This document shows, in pieces, positions 33,459 to 42,384 of a stretch of 64,000 bases of DNA. The stretch comes from CAUPWF01 sp964369425. GTDB taxonomy: Bacteria > Bacillota > Clostridia > Lachnospirales > Lachnospiraceae. Each line of letters begins with the position of its first letter. Position 1 is the stretch's first letter. The DNA lies in NCBI GenBank assembly GCA_964369425.1, contig CAYJGW010000004.1, positions 22,938 through 86,937 on the forward strand, in the 5' to 3' direction. The notes under the pieces are model-generated. The model saw only the letters and a list, made by a program, of their open reading frames with translations, was not told the origin of the DNA and ran no database searches. Position numbers and translations under genes: made by a program.

Positions 33459-35075
33459 TTATTGGTGATAATACGCGTCCATCACTTCCTTTGCTACCGT
33501 AGTAGCTCTCAAACCACCATCAGATTGTTCAACAACAACACTTACTACAATATCAGGGTTTTCAATATTTGTAAATCCCACAAACCAAGAATGGCTTTCC
33601 GACTTATTGCTACTATACTCTGCTGTTCCAGTCTTTCCTGCCACCGAATATGCACTTGTGCTTAAATTAGTTGCTGTTCCACTGGTTACAACACTTTGCA
33701 TATAACCAGTTAAAACAGAAGCTTCTTCTGGTGTCATTAACGTTGCATAAGATTTCGGATTTGTTTTTTTGACTTCGGAACCAGTATAATTCGTAATTGA
33801 ATCAACTAAATATGGTTCCATTAGTCTACCACCGTTTGCTATAGCTGCTCCAATAAGTGCCATTTGGTAAGGATTTGTCAACGTGTCACCTTGACCGATT
33901 GCTGTCATCATAACTTCAGCACTAGATGATGTTTTTTCTAGCGCGAATTCGCTTTGGACAGTTGGAAGAGGCGATGGTAAAGTTGTATCAAACAATAAAT
34001 CCTTCGTAGTTCGCCTATACTTATCAATATCTAGCGATAAACCAATATCTGCAAATGCCGAATTACAAGAGTTTGCAAATGCTTGATCTAATGTTTGCGT
34101 TCCATGGGCAGTACCATCAAAACATTGAATAGTTGTTCCATCTGTAGTAATAGAACCATTACATGTGTACGTGTAGCTTTCGAAAGCTGGGTTTTCTCTA
34201 ATATAATCCAATGTAGTCAAAATCTTGAATACCGATCCAGGTGCGTATAATCCTTGTGTTGCACGATTCAAAAGAATACTTTCTGTATTTGCTGTAAGGG
34301 AGTCCCAATTTTCATTCACGGTATTAGGGTCAAAAGCAGGTTTGGAAACCATGGCTAGAATTTTACCTGTACTTGATTCCATCACAACAACTGCTCCATT
34401 ATAGCTTCCTAACGCATTGAAGGCTGTTGTCTGTAATGTTGCATCTAAGGTGGTTACTAAGGTATCTCCCATATTTTTTTCATCTCTAAATTCATTATAA
34501 ATCTGCTCCATAAAGAAGGCATTAGAGGTAAGTAAATCAAAATTTTCACTGAGTTCTAATCCGCTCTTTCCGTTTGTATCGTATCCGATTACATGAGCAA
34601 ATGCATCTCCATAAGGATAATCTCTATACTCTGAACCATCCTCTGTTTGAACAGTTTTAGCTAATACATTATTCTCAGCATCTACAATATTTCCCCGTAC
34701 TACATTGTCTGCAAAGGAGTTTTGTCTCAGATTATAAGGACTATTTATAATCTCTTGACTTTCAAAGGCTGTAAAATATATGATATACCCCATCATACCT
34801 AGGAATAATCCTACAAATGCATAGGTTATACGCGCAAATTCTTTATTTGTTTTATTATTTTTTTTCTTATCTTTTTTATTATTGCGTTTAGTCTTTTTTT
34901 GTCTTGACTGATCTTCTCTTTGGTGTAGTTCCTCTAGAAGTTCCTCGTCTAATGTCACCTCGTGCTGTTGTATCTGCTCTTTTTTTCGAAGTTGCCCTTC
35001 TCTCAGTAGCTTCTGTCTCTTTAATTCTCGCTCTTTGTAGCTGCTCTCTTTTTCTTTCAATATCATCTTCCTCAT
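33459..35075 (-). CDS. Class B penicillin-binding protein (PbpA-like transpeptidase)
   Basis: This membrane-anchored D,D-transpeptidase cross-links peptidoglycan. After a charged 80-residue cytoplasmic tail comes one membrane helix (about 83-103), a short RGNIVDAENNVLAKT dimer-domain remnant, and the transpeptidase domain with APGSVFKI (SxxK Ser), SCNSAF (SxN) and AGKTGTAEY (KTG). At 538 aa with a small non-catalytic region it resembles actinobacterial PbpA, which is also paired with a RodA. The first 188 nt overlap the rodA/ftsW gene in another frame; no internal start allows a shorter overlap with the membrane helix kept. Confidence 0.9.
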   Translation of the reverse strand: MRKMILKEKESSYKERELKRQKLLREGQLRKKEQIQQHEVTLDEELLEELHQREDQSRQKKTKRNNKKDKKKNNKTNKEFARITYAFVGLFLGMMGYIIYFTAFESQEIINSPYNLRQNSFADNVVRGNIVDAENNVLAKTVQTEDGSEYRDYPYGDAFAHVIGYDTNGKSGLELSENFDLLTSNAFFMEQIYNEFRDEKNMGDTLVTTLDATLQTTAFNALGSYNGAVVVMESSTGKILAMVSKPAFDPNTVNENWDSLTANTESILLNRATQGLYAPGSVFKILTTLDYIRENPAFESYTYTCNGSITTDGTTIQCFDGTAHGTQTLDQAFANSCNSAFADIGLSLDIDKYRRTTKDLLFDTTLPSPLPTVQSEFALEKTSSSAEVMMTAIGQGDTLTNPYQMALIGAAIANGGRLMEPYLVDSITNYTGSEVKKTNPKSYATLMTPEEASVLTGYMQSVVTSGTATNLSTSAYSVAGKTGTAEYSSNKSESHSWFVGFTNIENPDIVVSVVVEQSDGGLRATTVAKEVMDAYYHQ

Positions 35076-36375
35076 CTTCTCTTAAAATATATAAACCTTG
35101 AATGATTGCGAACATAATAGCGGTGCTGAGCAATGAACTTCCTCCATAGCTGACAAAAGGTAACGTAACCCCTGTTAATGGAATGAATTTTGTCACTCCA
35201 CCAATTGTAAGAAACACTTGAAAAATATAACAAGTTCCAAGACCTAAGGCTACCAGTTTGTAAAATCGATTCCGAAGTTGCATTGCAATATTTAAAAACA
35301 TGATGTAACAACTTACACAGATTAGGATTACGCCTAATGCAAAAATCATTCCTAACTCTTCTGCAATTGCTGAAAAGATAAAATCTTCATCTGCCACAGG
35401 AATCGTATCTGGTGATCCTTGAAATAATCCTAGTCCTGAAAATCCTCCTGTACCAATTGCAAAGAGTGATTGGGCAATTTGATAGCCACCAGTATCATAT
35501 ACCGCAAATGGGTCTTGCCATACAGCCACACGAACCTTTACATGGGAAAATAAATAATATGCTATTACTGCCGCTATTGAACCTGCACCAATCCCAGCTA
35601 ACATATAGCCGATATTCTTTGTAGCTACATAGAGCATAACTAGATACACTACAAATAGAATGACAGCTGCTCCCAAATCTGTGGATACGACTAGCACCAA
35701 AACATGTAATGCAGCTAAAATAGTAGTTACAACTACACTTTTGAAATCAGTTGCATGATAGAGTCGTAACGCAACAAAAAACACAAACACAATCTTAACA
35801 AGCTCTGATGGCTGTATACTAACACCTGCAATCGTGATTGCAAGTCTTGCACCATAAGTTGTCTGCCCTAGTACCGCAACACCTGCAAGTGCAAGTAGTC
35901 CAATGCCACCATAAATATAAACCATTTTCGGTGCCATCAAAAACTTTACTCTTCGAATAATCACAGGTACCACTAATGCTAAAACTAGAGAACCACATAC
36001 TAATACAAACTGACGAATTGCTTTGTCAAAATCCAATCGACTAATCATAATTAACCCAATTCCTATCAGCATACACATATTGTTTAAGACTAATCTAGAA
36101 GCATCTGGGTAAGTGACTTTATATAAGATACTCACTGTAATAATCAAGACAGTTTGAGCAACAAATAATATACCATATCGAATATCGGTAGTCTGTAAAA
36201 ACATAACCATATAAGCGATAAATTGAAGAAGCAACATTATGAGAAATTGTCGCCTTAATATTTTGTTTTTATCCTCTACTTCTTCGTATCCAAAGATACT
36301 AAAACATTCAAATGTATATATAGACATCAATAGTATTAACACATACTTTGAAATCACACTAATAATTGTAACCAA
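34888..36375 (-). CDS. SEDS-family glycosyltransferase (FtsW/RodA/SpoVE)
   Basis: SEDS proteins polymerise lipid II glycan strands with a partner class B PBP, here encoded next. The 495-aa protein has about 12 membrane segments and the family motifs IQPSELVKI, STDLGAAV, DFIFSAIAEELG and the final GVTLPFVSYGGSS. Two additional N-terminal hydrophobic segments precede the core, as in RodA of the PbpA pair. The C-terminal 65 residues are charged and low in complexity and are encoded in the region shared with the PBP gene. Whether it serves elongation, division or sporulation is open. Confidence 0.92.
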   Translation of the reverse strand: MVTIISVISKYVLILLMSIYTFECFSIFGYEEVEDKNKILRRQFLIMLLLQFIAYMVMFLQTTDIRYGILFVAQTVLIITVSILYKVTYPDASRLVLNNMCMLIGIGLIMISRLDFDKAIRQFVLVCGSLVLALVVPVIIRRVKFLMAPKMVYIYGGIGLLALAGVAVLGQTTYGARLAITIAGVSIQPSELVKIVFVFFVALRLYHATDFKSVVVTTILAALHVLVLVVSTDLGAAVILFVVYLVMLYVATKNIGYMLAGIGAGSIAAVIAYYLFSHVKVRVAVWQDPFAVYDTGGYQIAQSLFAIGTGGFSGLGLFQGSPDTIPVADEDFIFSAIAEELGMIFALGVILICVSCYIMFLNIAMQLRNRFYKLVALGLGTCYIFQVFLTIGGVTKFIPLTGVTLPFVSYGGSSLLSTAIMFAIIQGLYILREDEEDDIERKREQLQRARIKETEATERRATSKKRADTTARGDIRRGTSRGTTPKRRSVKTKKD

Positions 36376-36383
36376 ATCATCAC

Positions 36384-38738
36384 CTACCTTATTTCGTTAT
36401 AAAAATGACCTTTGTAGCTCCCAATGTTCTCCACCTTCGGTGCTATTTTATCAAGATGAAAAATAGCATTTACTTTTCTCAATACTGACTTTACTTCACT
36501 TTCAGATTCTAGTGTGAAATTGCAACGATATTCTTTGACAGAAAGTTTTCGTATTTCATCGGTTTCTTCTAACAAGCAAAGTGGTTCTGTACTGTGAATT
36601 ACATTATAGCAGTACTCGCAATAATTTTTCGCCCATATTTGTTGGCCTTTTCGATCTCTTACCTCTATGACACCATTTGCCTTATCGCACTTCCCTGTAC
36701 TCTTTTTGATACACTGTGCGGAAATCATTGTGGGTATATTCCCATAGATATTTAAAATTTTATCATCTAACTCAAGTTGATTCAATTCTTTTTTTGTCAA
36801 TTCATAAGGCAATGTTTGTCTCTCAATTCCCTGACTCTTCCAAAACCTACTAGTCTCATTATTAAATACATACAGATTGTGATCGGTAACAATAGTTTTT
36901 CTATATCCAATTTCTCTTAAAAGTTCCAGACTTTCTAGATTTCGTATCATAACACCATCAAAGGAGCTCTCAACGAAACCTTCTAGTGTTGCACGAAGCA
37001 TGGAAATATCCTTTTGTCGGATAATGTGAGGCATAGCATAGATGATTTCCGCATTCTGTCTGCTTGAATTTAGCAGCATTTGCAATGCTGTCCTATTCTC
37101 ACTCTGTGTCAACATACTCCAATCGATATAAATTCTGTTGATAATATTCTCTTGAGTGATTGCTTCTAGTTGTTCCCATGTTTCTACAAAGGCAGAAATT
37201 GTATACTTGCATTCTCCTAGTTGAAAGCTTGGTTTAATGTATGTTTTATAAATCTTTCTTTTATACTGTTCGAGCAAATCATCCTCTAATTGTTTTATCC
37301 CTGCTCTACGAAGTGAATTAAGTTGTTTATTGGCTATAAAAATATCTTCATCCATTTCAATCTTTACTTTAATCACTTCAAAAACAGTATCACCTGTTTT
37401 TTGCAATTGCTTTTGAATAGATTCTATTTTTGCGGGAGCATTAATAGCAGGTGTTACGATTTCTCCAAAAACTATAGAAATCAAGTCATTAAATTGTATT
37501 TGCAAAGAAGATAGTTCACCTTTTTTTAGGGTTATATGCATATTGACTTTATTCTTTATTTTTGATTCACTTTTTAGAAGAACTTCTTCAATCAATGCAT
37601 TATTTCTCGTACGGTGTAGAATGTGGTTCTTTTTTAAGTGAACGCCTTTTCTAAGATTTAGCGTAATTCTCATACCTTTTTTGTAGTCGCTACCAATAGT
37701 ATAATCATCACCACCGCGTTGTACTTCTAAAACATCACCTTTATTGACATCTTTAAGAGTCTTAATCGTCACGATGTTTCTTTCTTGTTTTTCAACTACA
37801 GCAACAGGAACACCGGAATGATTTGGTTTGTCAAATGTAATCATGCTCTGTCCATTTGTTAGATTATAATATCCTTGATGAAAATCACCTCTGTTGAAAA
37901 TATCTTTAAGCATATCAAGATCTGCTTGATCTACTTTATAATTTTTTCGCCCATATTCAAGATATAAATCCACATATTTCCGGTACATTGCGGTAACGAG
38001 ATACACATACTCTTTCTTCTTCATCCTTCCTTCTATTTTTAAGGAAGTAACGCCTGATTCTACGATATCTGGTATAATGTCTAATGCACAAATATCCTTT
38101 AAGCTCATAAGATACTTTCCTTGTTCTGCGCTTAACTTATATGGAAGTCTACAAGGTTGGGCACATTGACCACGATTACCACTTCTATTGCCTATCATAC
38201 TACTATAGAGGCATTGACCTGAATAGGAATAGCACAGTGCACCATGTACGAAACTTTCAATTTCAACATTGGTATTTATGGAGATATCTTTTAGTTCGTT
38301 CAATGACAACTCTCTTGCTGTCACCACTCTGTCCACTCCTAATTCTTCTAGAAATTTTACTCCTTTCGTACCAGTAATGGTCATCTGGGTGCTTGCATGA
38401 ATCTGTATACCCGGAAAATAAGTACGTATAAATTGTAGAACACCTAAGTCTTGTACGATTACTGCATCCAATCCTTTTTCATACAATGGTTTTACATACT
38501 CGTATAGTTCAAGCCCCATTTCTTGTTCTTTTAACAGCGTGTTGATTGTTAAATAAATACGTTTTCCATGTAAATGAACATAATCTATTGCATCTAGTAA
38601 CTCTTCTTGCGTAAAATTTGATGCATTTGCTCTAGCACTAAATTTTTTTCCACCTACATAGATGGCATCTGCACCTGCTCGGATTGCTGCTACTAAATTG
38701 TCGTATGATCCAGCTGGTGATAACACTTCAATAAACAT
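36384..38738 (-). CDS. U32 family peptidase-like protein (RlhA/YhbU type)
   Basis: The 784-aa protein has the U32 N-terminus EVLSPAGSYDNLVAAIRAG, the QPCRLPYKL and CAQPCR cysteines, ESFVHGALCYSYSGQCLYSS and SLKIEGRMKKKEYV, plus a long C-terminal DUF3656-like part with KSTGKCDKANG and CEYCYNV cysteines. Members such as RlhA are needed for hydroxycytidine in 23S rRNA; peptidase activity is doubtful for this type. ATG at 38738 follows AAGGG; it comes 44 nt after zapA. Confidence 0.9.
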   Translation of the reverse strand: MFIEVLSPAGSYDNLVAAIRAGADAIYVGGKKFSARANASNFTQEELLDAIDYVHLHGKRIYLTINTLLKEQEMGLELYEYVKPLYEKGLDAVIVQDLGVLQFIRTYFPGIQIHASTQMTITGTKGVKFLEELGVDRVVTARELSLNELKDISINTNVEIESFVHGALCYSYSGQCLYSSMIGNRSGNRGQCAQPCRLPYKLSAEQGKYLMSLKDICALDIIPDIVESGVTSLKIEGRMKKKEYVYLVTAMYRKYVDLYLEYGRKNYKVDQADLDMLKDIFNRGDFHQGYYNLTNGQSMITFDKPNHSGVPVAVVEKQERNIVTIKTLKDVNKGDVLEVQRGGDDYTIGSDYKKGMRITLNLRKGVHLKKNHILHRTRNNALIEEVLLKSESKIKNKVNMHITLKKGELSSLQIQFNDLISIVFGEIVTPAINAPAKIESIQKQLQKTGDTVFEVIKVKIEMDEDIFIANKQLNSLRRAGIKQLEDDLLEQYKRKIYKTYIKPSFQLGECKYTISAFVETWEQLEAITQENIINRIYIDWSMLTQSENRTALQMLLNSSRQNAEIIYAMPHIIRQKDISMLRATLEGFVESSFDGVMIRNLESLELLREIGYRKTIVTDHNLYVFNNETSRFWKSQGIERQTLPYELTKKELNQLELDDKILNIYGNIPTMISAQCIKKSTGKCDKANGVIEVRDRKGQQIWAKNYCEYCYNVIHSTEPLCLLEETDEIRKLSVKEYRCNFTLESESEVKSVLRKVNAIFHLDKIAPKVENIGSYKGHFYNEIR

Positions 38739-38782
38739 ATATCTTTTCCCTTTACTACGCAAAAAAGCTGTCAGATGACAGC

Positions 38783-39193
38783 CTATCGCTTTTGAGTTTT
38801 AATTTCAGTTTCTAATTTAACTTGTTCCTTTTGAAGATCATTATTTTGTTCTCTTAGATTTTCAATCATCTTCTCAGCGTTTTCTAACTTTATCTGAATA
38901 GAAATCAAATCATGTTTGATTTCATACATCTCTTTATCCTTCAATTCGATGTCTCGCTCCAAAGCATCACCTTGCTTCTTTGCCTTAAAATAGTCATCAG
39001 CTATATTAAGGGCCAATAAAATATTTTGCATATCGGCACTTTGACGGCAATACCCCTCACTATTTCGACATTCTGTAAGTTTGTGATTCAGATATGTAGC
39101 AACTTTCTGTAAGTACTCTTCCCCTTCATAGCCGGCAAGTGTGATTACTTTTCCACCAATCAATACTTCTGTGTAACTTTTTCCCGTAGCCAT
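38783..39193 (-). CDS. zapA: Cell division protein ZapA
   Basis: ZapA binds and bundles FtsZ. The 136-aa protein has the ZapA head (GKSYTEVLIGGKVITLAG, YLQKVATYLNHKL, DMQNILLALNIADDYFK) and a long C-terminal coiled coil (about 75-136; ENAEKMIENLREQNNDLQKE), longer than in E. coli. ATG at 39193 is preceded by AAGGAGG; the upstream open frame runs through the promoter. It may be cotranscribed with the U32 gene. Confidence 0.92.
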   Translation of the reverse strand: MATGKSYTEVLIGGKVITLAGYEGEEYLQKVATYLNHKLTECRNSEGYCRQSADMQNILLALNIADDYFKAKKQGDALERDIELKDKEMYEIKHDLISIQIKLENAEKMIENLREQNNDLQKEQVKLETEIKTQKR

Positions 39194-39226
39194 GGTCTCC
39201 TCCTTAAACGTTATTCCTTTTATTGT

Positions 39227-39254
39227 ATTATAATACATTCCTAAAATAAAACAA
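39227..39254 (-). promoter_or_regulatory. Promoter of zapA
   Basis: On the minus strand TATAAT (39227-39232) is preceded after 16 nt by TTGTTT (39249-39254). The -10 is perfect, the -35 weaker. The leader to the zapA ATG is about 27 nt. Confidence 0.7.
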
Positions 39255-39259
39255 CTATT

Positions 39260-40276
39260 TTATTCAGTAATATTTTTATCATCTTCAACTGTAATCCCAA
39301 GATGTTCATATGCAAGCACTGTTGCTATCCTTCCTCTACTCGTTCTTTGAATAAATCCGTTTTTTAGTAGATAAGGTTCGTAAACATCTTCTATAGTTCC
39401 CGAGTCTTCGCCTATAGAGGCAGCTAATGTATCCAATCCAACTGGTCCGCCTTGAAATTTTAGAATTATTGTTTCTAAAATATTGCGATCAATAAAATCC
39501 AATCCTTTTGGATCTACATCTAATTCTTTTAAAGCTACTTGTGAAACTTCTTTTGTAATAATACCATCATATTGTACCTGTGCAAAATCTCGCACCCTCT
39601 TTAACAACCGGTTTGCAAGACGTGGAGTACCTCTTGAGCGTTTCGCAAGTTCATAGGCCCCTTCCTCATCGATTCCAACTTCGAGAACCTTGGCAGACCT
39701 TGTTATAATTGTCTTTAGTTCTTCGTTTGTGTAAAATTCCAAATGATGAACAACCCCAAATCGATCTCTGAGCGGTGCTGTAAGCATACCTGCACGTGTC
39801 GTTGCACCTACTAGTGTAAACTTCGGCAAATCAATACGGATTGATCTTGCACTCGCGCCTTTCCCAATCATAATATCAATCGCATAGTCCTCCATCGCCG
39901 GATAGAGAACTTCTTCGACTTGACGATTCAAACGATGAATTTCATCTACAAATAACACATCCCCCTCCTGGAGATTATTTAAGATTGCAGCAATTTCTCC
40001 TGGCTTTTCGATAGCAGGACCGGAAGTTACTTTTAAGTTCGCTCCCATCTCATTCGCGATAATTCCCGCTAAAGTTGTTTTTCCAAGACCAGGTGGTCCA
40101 TAGAATAATACATGATCTAAAGCTTCTTCCCTTTCTTTTGCTGCAGTTATAAATACGCGGAGTGTATTTTTTGCTTTTTCTTGTCCTATATACTCCTCAA
40201 GTTTCTGTGGTCTCAAGTGATTTTCTACTTTTGAATCCTCCACTAGACTTTCAGTTGTAATTATTCGTTTTTCCAT
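39260..40276 (-). CDS. ruvB: Holliday junction branch migration helicase RuvB
   Basis: RuvB is the AAA+ motor that drives branch migration with RuvA. The 338-aa protein shows LRPQKLEEYIGQ, Walker A GPPGLGKTTLA, Walker B LFVDEIHR, sensor LVGATTRAGML, the arginine-finger region, and the winged-helix C-terminus ending FIQRTSRGRIATVLAYEHL. ATG at 40276 has GAGAAG upstream. It follows ruvA by 18 nt; no ruvC is adjacent. Confidence 0.98.
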   Translation of the reverse strand: MEKRIITTESLVEDSKVENHLRPQKLEEYIGQEKAKNTLRVFITAAKEREEALDHVLFYGPPGLGKTTLAGIIANEMGANLKVTSGPAIEKPGEIAAILNNLQEGDVLFVDEIHRLNRQVEEVLYPAMEDYAIDIMIGKGASARSIRIDLPKFTLVGATTRAGMLTAPLRDRFGVVHHLEFYTNEELKTIITRSAKVLEVGIDEEGAYELAKRSRGTPRLANRLLKRVRDFAQVQYDGIITKEVSQVALKELDVDPKGLDFIDRNILETIILKFQGGPVGLDTLAASIGEDSGTIEDVYEPYLLKNGFIQRTSRGRIATVLAYEHLGITVEDDKNITE

Positions 40277-40294
40277 ATTCAAACTTCTCAATTC

Positions 40295-40906
40295 TTATAT
40301 CATTTTTTTTAAAGCTAACTTAATCAAGTCTTCTACAGTAGCCTGCTCATTACCTTCAATCACATTGCGGACTGCTCGTAAACTCTCTCGCTGCTCGTAG
40401 CCCAATGAAACTAATGCTTGGACAGCTTCAGTCTGTACTTGTCTTTCAGTTGATACAGTTGTCGTCTCATCTACGGTCTTAGCAATATACTCAATCGTGT
40501 CGCGCAGTTCCATTTTATCTTTTAGTTCAATAATTAATTTTTCTGCCGTTTTTTTTCCAATACCTGGGCTTGTTGCAATTGTCTTTGCATCTTCAGATAA
40601 TACAGCAAAACGTAGCTCATCTGGTGAAAGAGTTGACAAAATATTAAGCCCACCTTTTGGACCTATTCCACTTACTCCGATCACTAGTTTGAATACATCT
40701 AAATCATCTTTTGAAAAAAAACCAAATAACTGCATGGCATCTTCTTTCACATTCAAGTAAGTGAACAACTTTATTCGTTCACCTATATTAGGCAATGAAT
40801 GGAGTATTTTTCCAGGTATGAAAACACCATATCCAATTCCGTTTACATCTACAATTATCTTATCTGTTTCTATATATTCCAGTGTTCCATTTACATACGA
40901 TATCAT
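40295..40906 (-). CDS. ruvA: Holliday junction branch migration protein RuvA
   Basis: RuvA binds the four-way junction and loads RuvB. The 203-aa protein starts MISYVNGTLEYIETDKIIVDVNGIGYGV (OB fold), has two helix-hairpin-helix motifs (VSGIGPKGGLNILS and SPGIGKKTAEKLI) and a C-terminal RuvB-binding domain with ALVSLGYEQRESLRAV. ATG at 40906 follows AGAGG. It is 36 nt downstream of the NusG-II gene. Confidence 0.97.
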   Translation of the reverse strand: MISYVNGTLEYIETDKIIVDVNGIGYGVFIPGKILHSLPNIGERIKLFTYLNVKEDAMQLFGFFSKDDLDVFKLVIGVSGIGPKGGLNILSTLSPDELRFAVLSEDAKTIATSPGIGKKTAEKLIIELKDKMELRDTIEYIAKTVDETTTVSTERQVQTEAVQALVSLGYEQRESLRAVRNVIEGNEQATVEDLIKLALKKMI

Positions 40907-40942
40907 AATAACCTCTAAATTCTGATTTATAATCTTATTTTC

Positions 40943-41296
40943 TTATTGTGCGATTACATCGACTTCTGATTCATTCTCTCCCTCGATAGAAACTACCACT
41001 TTATGCGGTAAGCATATAATCGTTTCACCTGAATCGCTTATAGACTTTTGGTGTACACATAATTTATCTGGACAGGTCGCCTCAATCATATCTGCAACAC
41101 CATCTTTAATTTCCAGTGTATTTCCTTTATCTATCTCAATAATTTGATCCGTATTCAGTTCATACCTTCCATATACCGCATCCTCTATAGTCACTATCGC
41201 CATAGAACCTTCTGATTGACCTAGTAAAAATATACCATATATTATTAATGCTACGAGGAGAATAACTGTAATTCCTATTTTTTCGTATCTTTTCAT
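40943..41296 (-). CDS. NusG domain II (DUF1312) membrane-anchored protein
   Basis: The 117-aa protein has one N-terminal membrane helix (ITVILLVALIIYGIFLL) and an extracytoplasmic NusG_II domain ending in the family pattern CPDKLCVHQ followed by IICLPHKVVVSI. The three Cys/His residues are family-wide. Such proteins are common in Clostridia near Rnf, FMN-binding or heptaprenyl transporter genes; their role is unknown. ATG at 41296 follows AGAGG with 6-nt spacing. It sits a short way downstream of the rnf operon. Confidence 0.85.
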   Translation of the reverse strand: MKRYEKIGITVILLVALIIYGIFLLGQSEGSMAIVTIEDAVYGRYELNTDQIIEIDKGNTLEIKDGVADMIEATCPDKLCVHQKSISDSGETIICLPHKVVVSIEGENESEVDVIAQ

Positions 41297-41371
41297 CGCA
41301 TACCTCTTCTGAGTTATTTTATCATAGCAATTTTGATAATGCAATCAAATGTTCGATTGCTCTGCCAAGTA

Positions 41372-41411
41372 AAAAGCAGAAAGTAGGAACCATTGTCCAC
41401 TTTCTGCTTTT
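41372..41411. terminator. Bidirectional-looking terminator between two small membrane genes
   Basis: AAAAGCAGAAAGT (41372-41384) and ACTTTCTGCTTTT (41399-41411) form a perfect 13-bp stem with a 14-nt loop, and the arms themselves give T-runs on either strand. It lies 24 nt beyond the stop codon of the gene at 41436. Confidence 0.88.
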
Positions 41412-41435
41412 GCTCTTGCATTACTGCAAATTTGT

Positions 41436-41882
41436 TTAATAATATAAATCAGAATAATACATGCCACTCTCCATCATAGCACTCATAATACCTGCGAATG
41501 CAACAACATAAAGAATTCCTCCAATGATACCTATACCTATTGTTACAATAAGGTATGCACGACAGAAATTGCGCTTGTTCGTATTCACACCGTTTGCAAA
41601 TGACCAATAAATATAAAATCCAAGTCCCACACAACAAGGAATCATGTAAATCAATAATAATACAACATAATTTCCTAAAGTTAATGGTGAATCATCTTCT
41701 TCAGGGTTATTTTGCACTCCTTGAGGTGAATAATCATAATTTGTATATGCTTGTTGATAATTCGTCTGTTGATAGCTATTTTGTTGTGTTGTATCTGAAG
41801 GTTCTTGATACGACGATAATACTTCTGTTTCCGCATTTTCACTTCCAGTATCTTGATTACTTCCAAACTCTCTCTCATCCAT
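41436..41882 (-). CDS. DUF4190-like membrane protein with Gln/Asn/Tyr-rich N-terminus
   Basis: The 148-aa protein has a hydrophilic N-terminal 65 residues rich in Gln, Asn, Tyr and Ser (QQNSYQQTNYQQAYTNYDYS) and then two membrane helices (about 70-95 and 110-135) with NTNKRNFCRAYLIV between. The membrane part resembles small DUF4190-type proteins that often accompany disordered N-termini; the function is unknown. ATG at 41882 has AAAGGA 9 nt upstream. It has its own promoter and terminator. Confidence 0.78.
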   Translation of the reverse strand: MDEREFGSNQDTGSENAETEVLSSYQEPSDTTQQNSYQQTNYQQAYTNYDYSPQGVQNNPEEDDSPLTLGNYVVLLLIYMIPCCVGLGFYIYWSFANGVNTNKRNFCRAYLIVTIGIGIIGGILYVVAFAGIMSAMMESGMYYSDLYY

Positions 41883-41922
41883 AGTATTCATTCCTTTCGT
41901 CACTTACCTAATTTTCCCCACT

Positions 41923-41951
41923 ATCATAGCATTAAATAGAACTGATTGCAA
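41923..41951 (-). promoter_or_regulatory. Promoter of the DUF4190-like gene
   Basis: On the minus strand TTGCAA (41946-41951) and TATGAT (41923-41928) are separated by 17 nt, about 35 nt before the ATG, directly after the DUF2752 gene. Confidence 0.78.
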
Positions 41952-41955
41952 ACAA

Positions 41956-42384
41956 TTATTTTATTTCACCCACCATATGAATTAAGGTTAAAATATAGTT
42001 CAATACATTTTTTGACTCATACACCATTGGAAGTGTATGGGGAAAGAACAGAAACATGCGATATGCATAATATCCTGTTGAAACAACAACAAGAATTGCG
42101 AGGTATTGTTTGTTATAGCAAAATTTCTTTCCTAATACATAGCGAAACAAACTATTGATTAATACAAAAATAACGATAGGATAGATTGCCGGATTATACA
42201 ACCATGCGTCAATAAATTGAAATTGCAATAACGACATTCCAGCTCTTGTAAGTCCGCATAAGGGACAAGGAATCCCGAATAAAAGTACCGAACTACATAC
42301 CGTTCCAGTAATATGGGGAACGACAAAAACAATTGCAGTAATTAAAATTCCTGCAATGTAATTATTTTTTAAATCTTGAAGCAT
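41956..42384 (-). CDS. DUF2752 domain membrane protein
   Basis: The 142-aa protein carries the DUF2752 signature CPLCGLTRAGMSLLQF after a first membrane helix, followed by about three more hydrophobic segments. The family's function is unknown; the conserved CPxCGxTR suggests a metal or redox site at the membrane. The proposed ATG shares one base with the rnfB TAA stop (TAATG), so it is translationally coupled to the rnf operon. A longer frame starting with GTG inside rnfB is less likely. Confidence 0.85.
   Translation of the reverse strand: MLQDLKNNYIAGILITAIVFVVPHITGTVCSSVLLFGIPCPLCGLTRAGMSLLQFQFIDAWLYNPAIYPIVIFVLINSLFRYVLGKKFCYNKQYLAILVVVSTGYYAYRMFLFFPHTLPMVYESKNVLNYILTLIHMVGEIK

Noticed and set aside
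34904..35101. Third reading frame on the plus strand within the SEDS/PBP overlap
   Set aside because: Leu/Ser/Val-rich shadow of charged repeats on the other strand; the two minus-strand frames explain the region.
41341..41360. GCAATC/GATTGC inverted repeat as an operator
   Set aside because: Only 6 bp with an 8-nt loop next to a promoter-like stretch; could be chance and no second copy was noticed.
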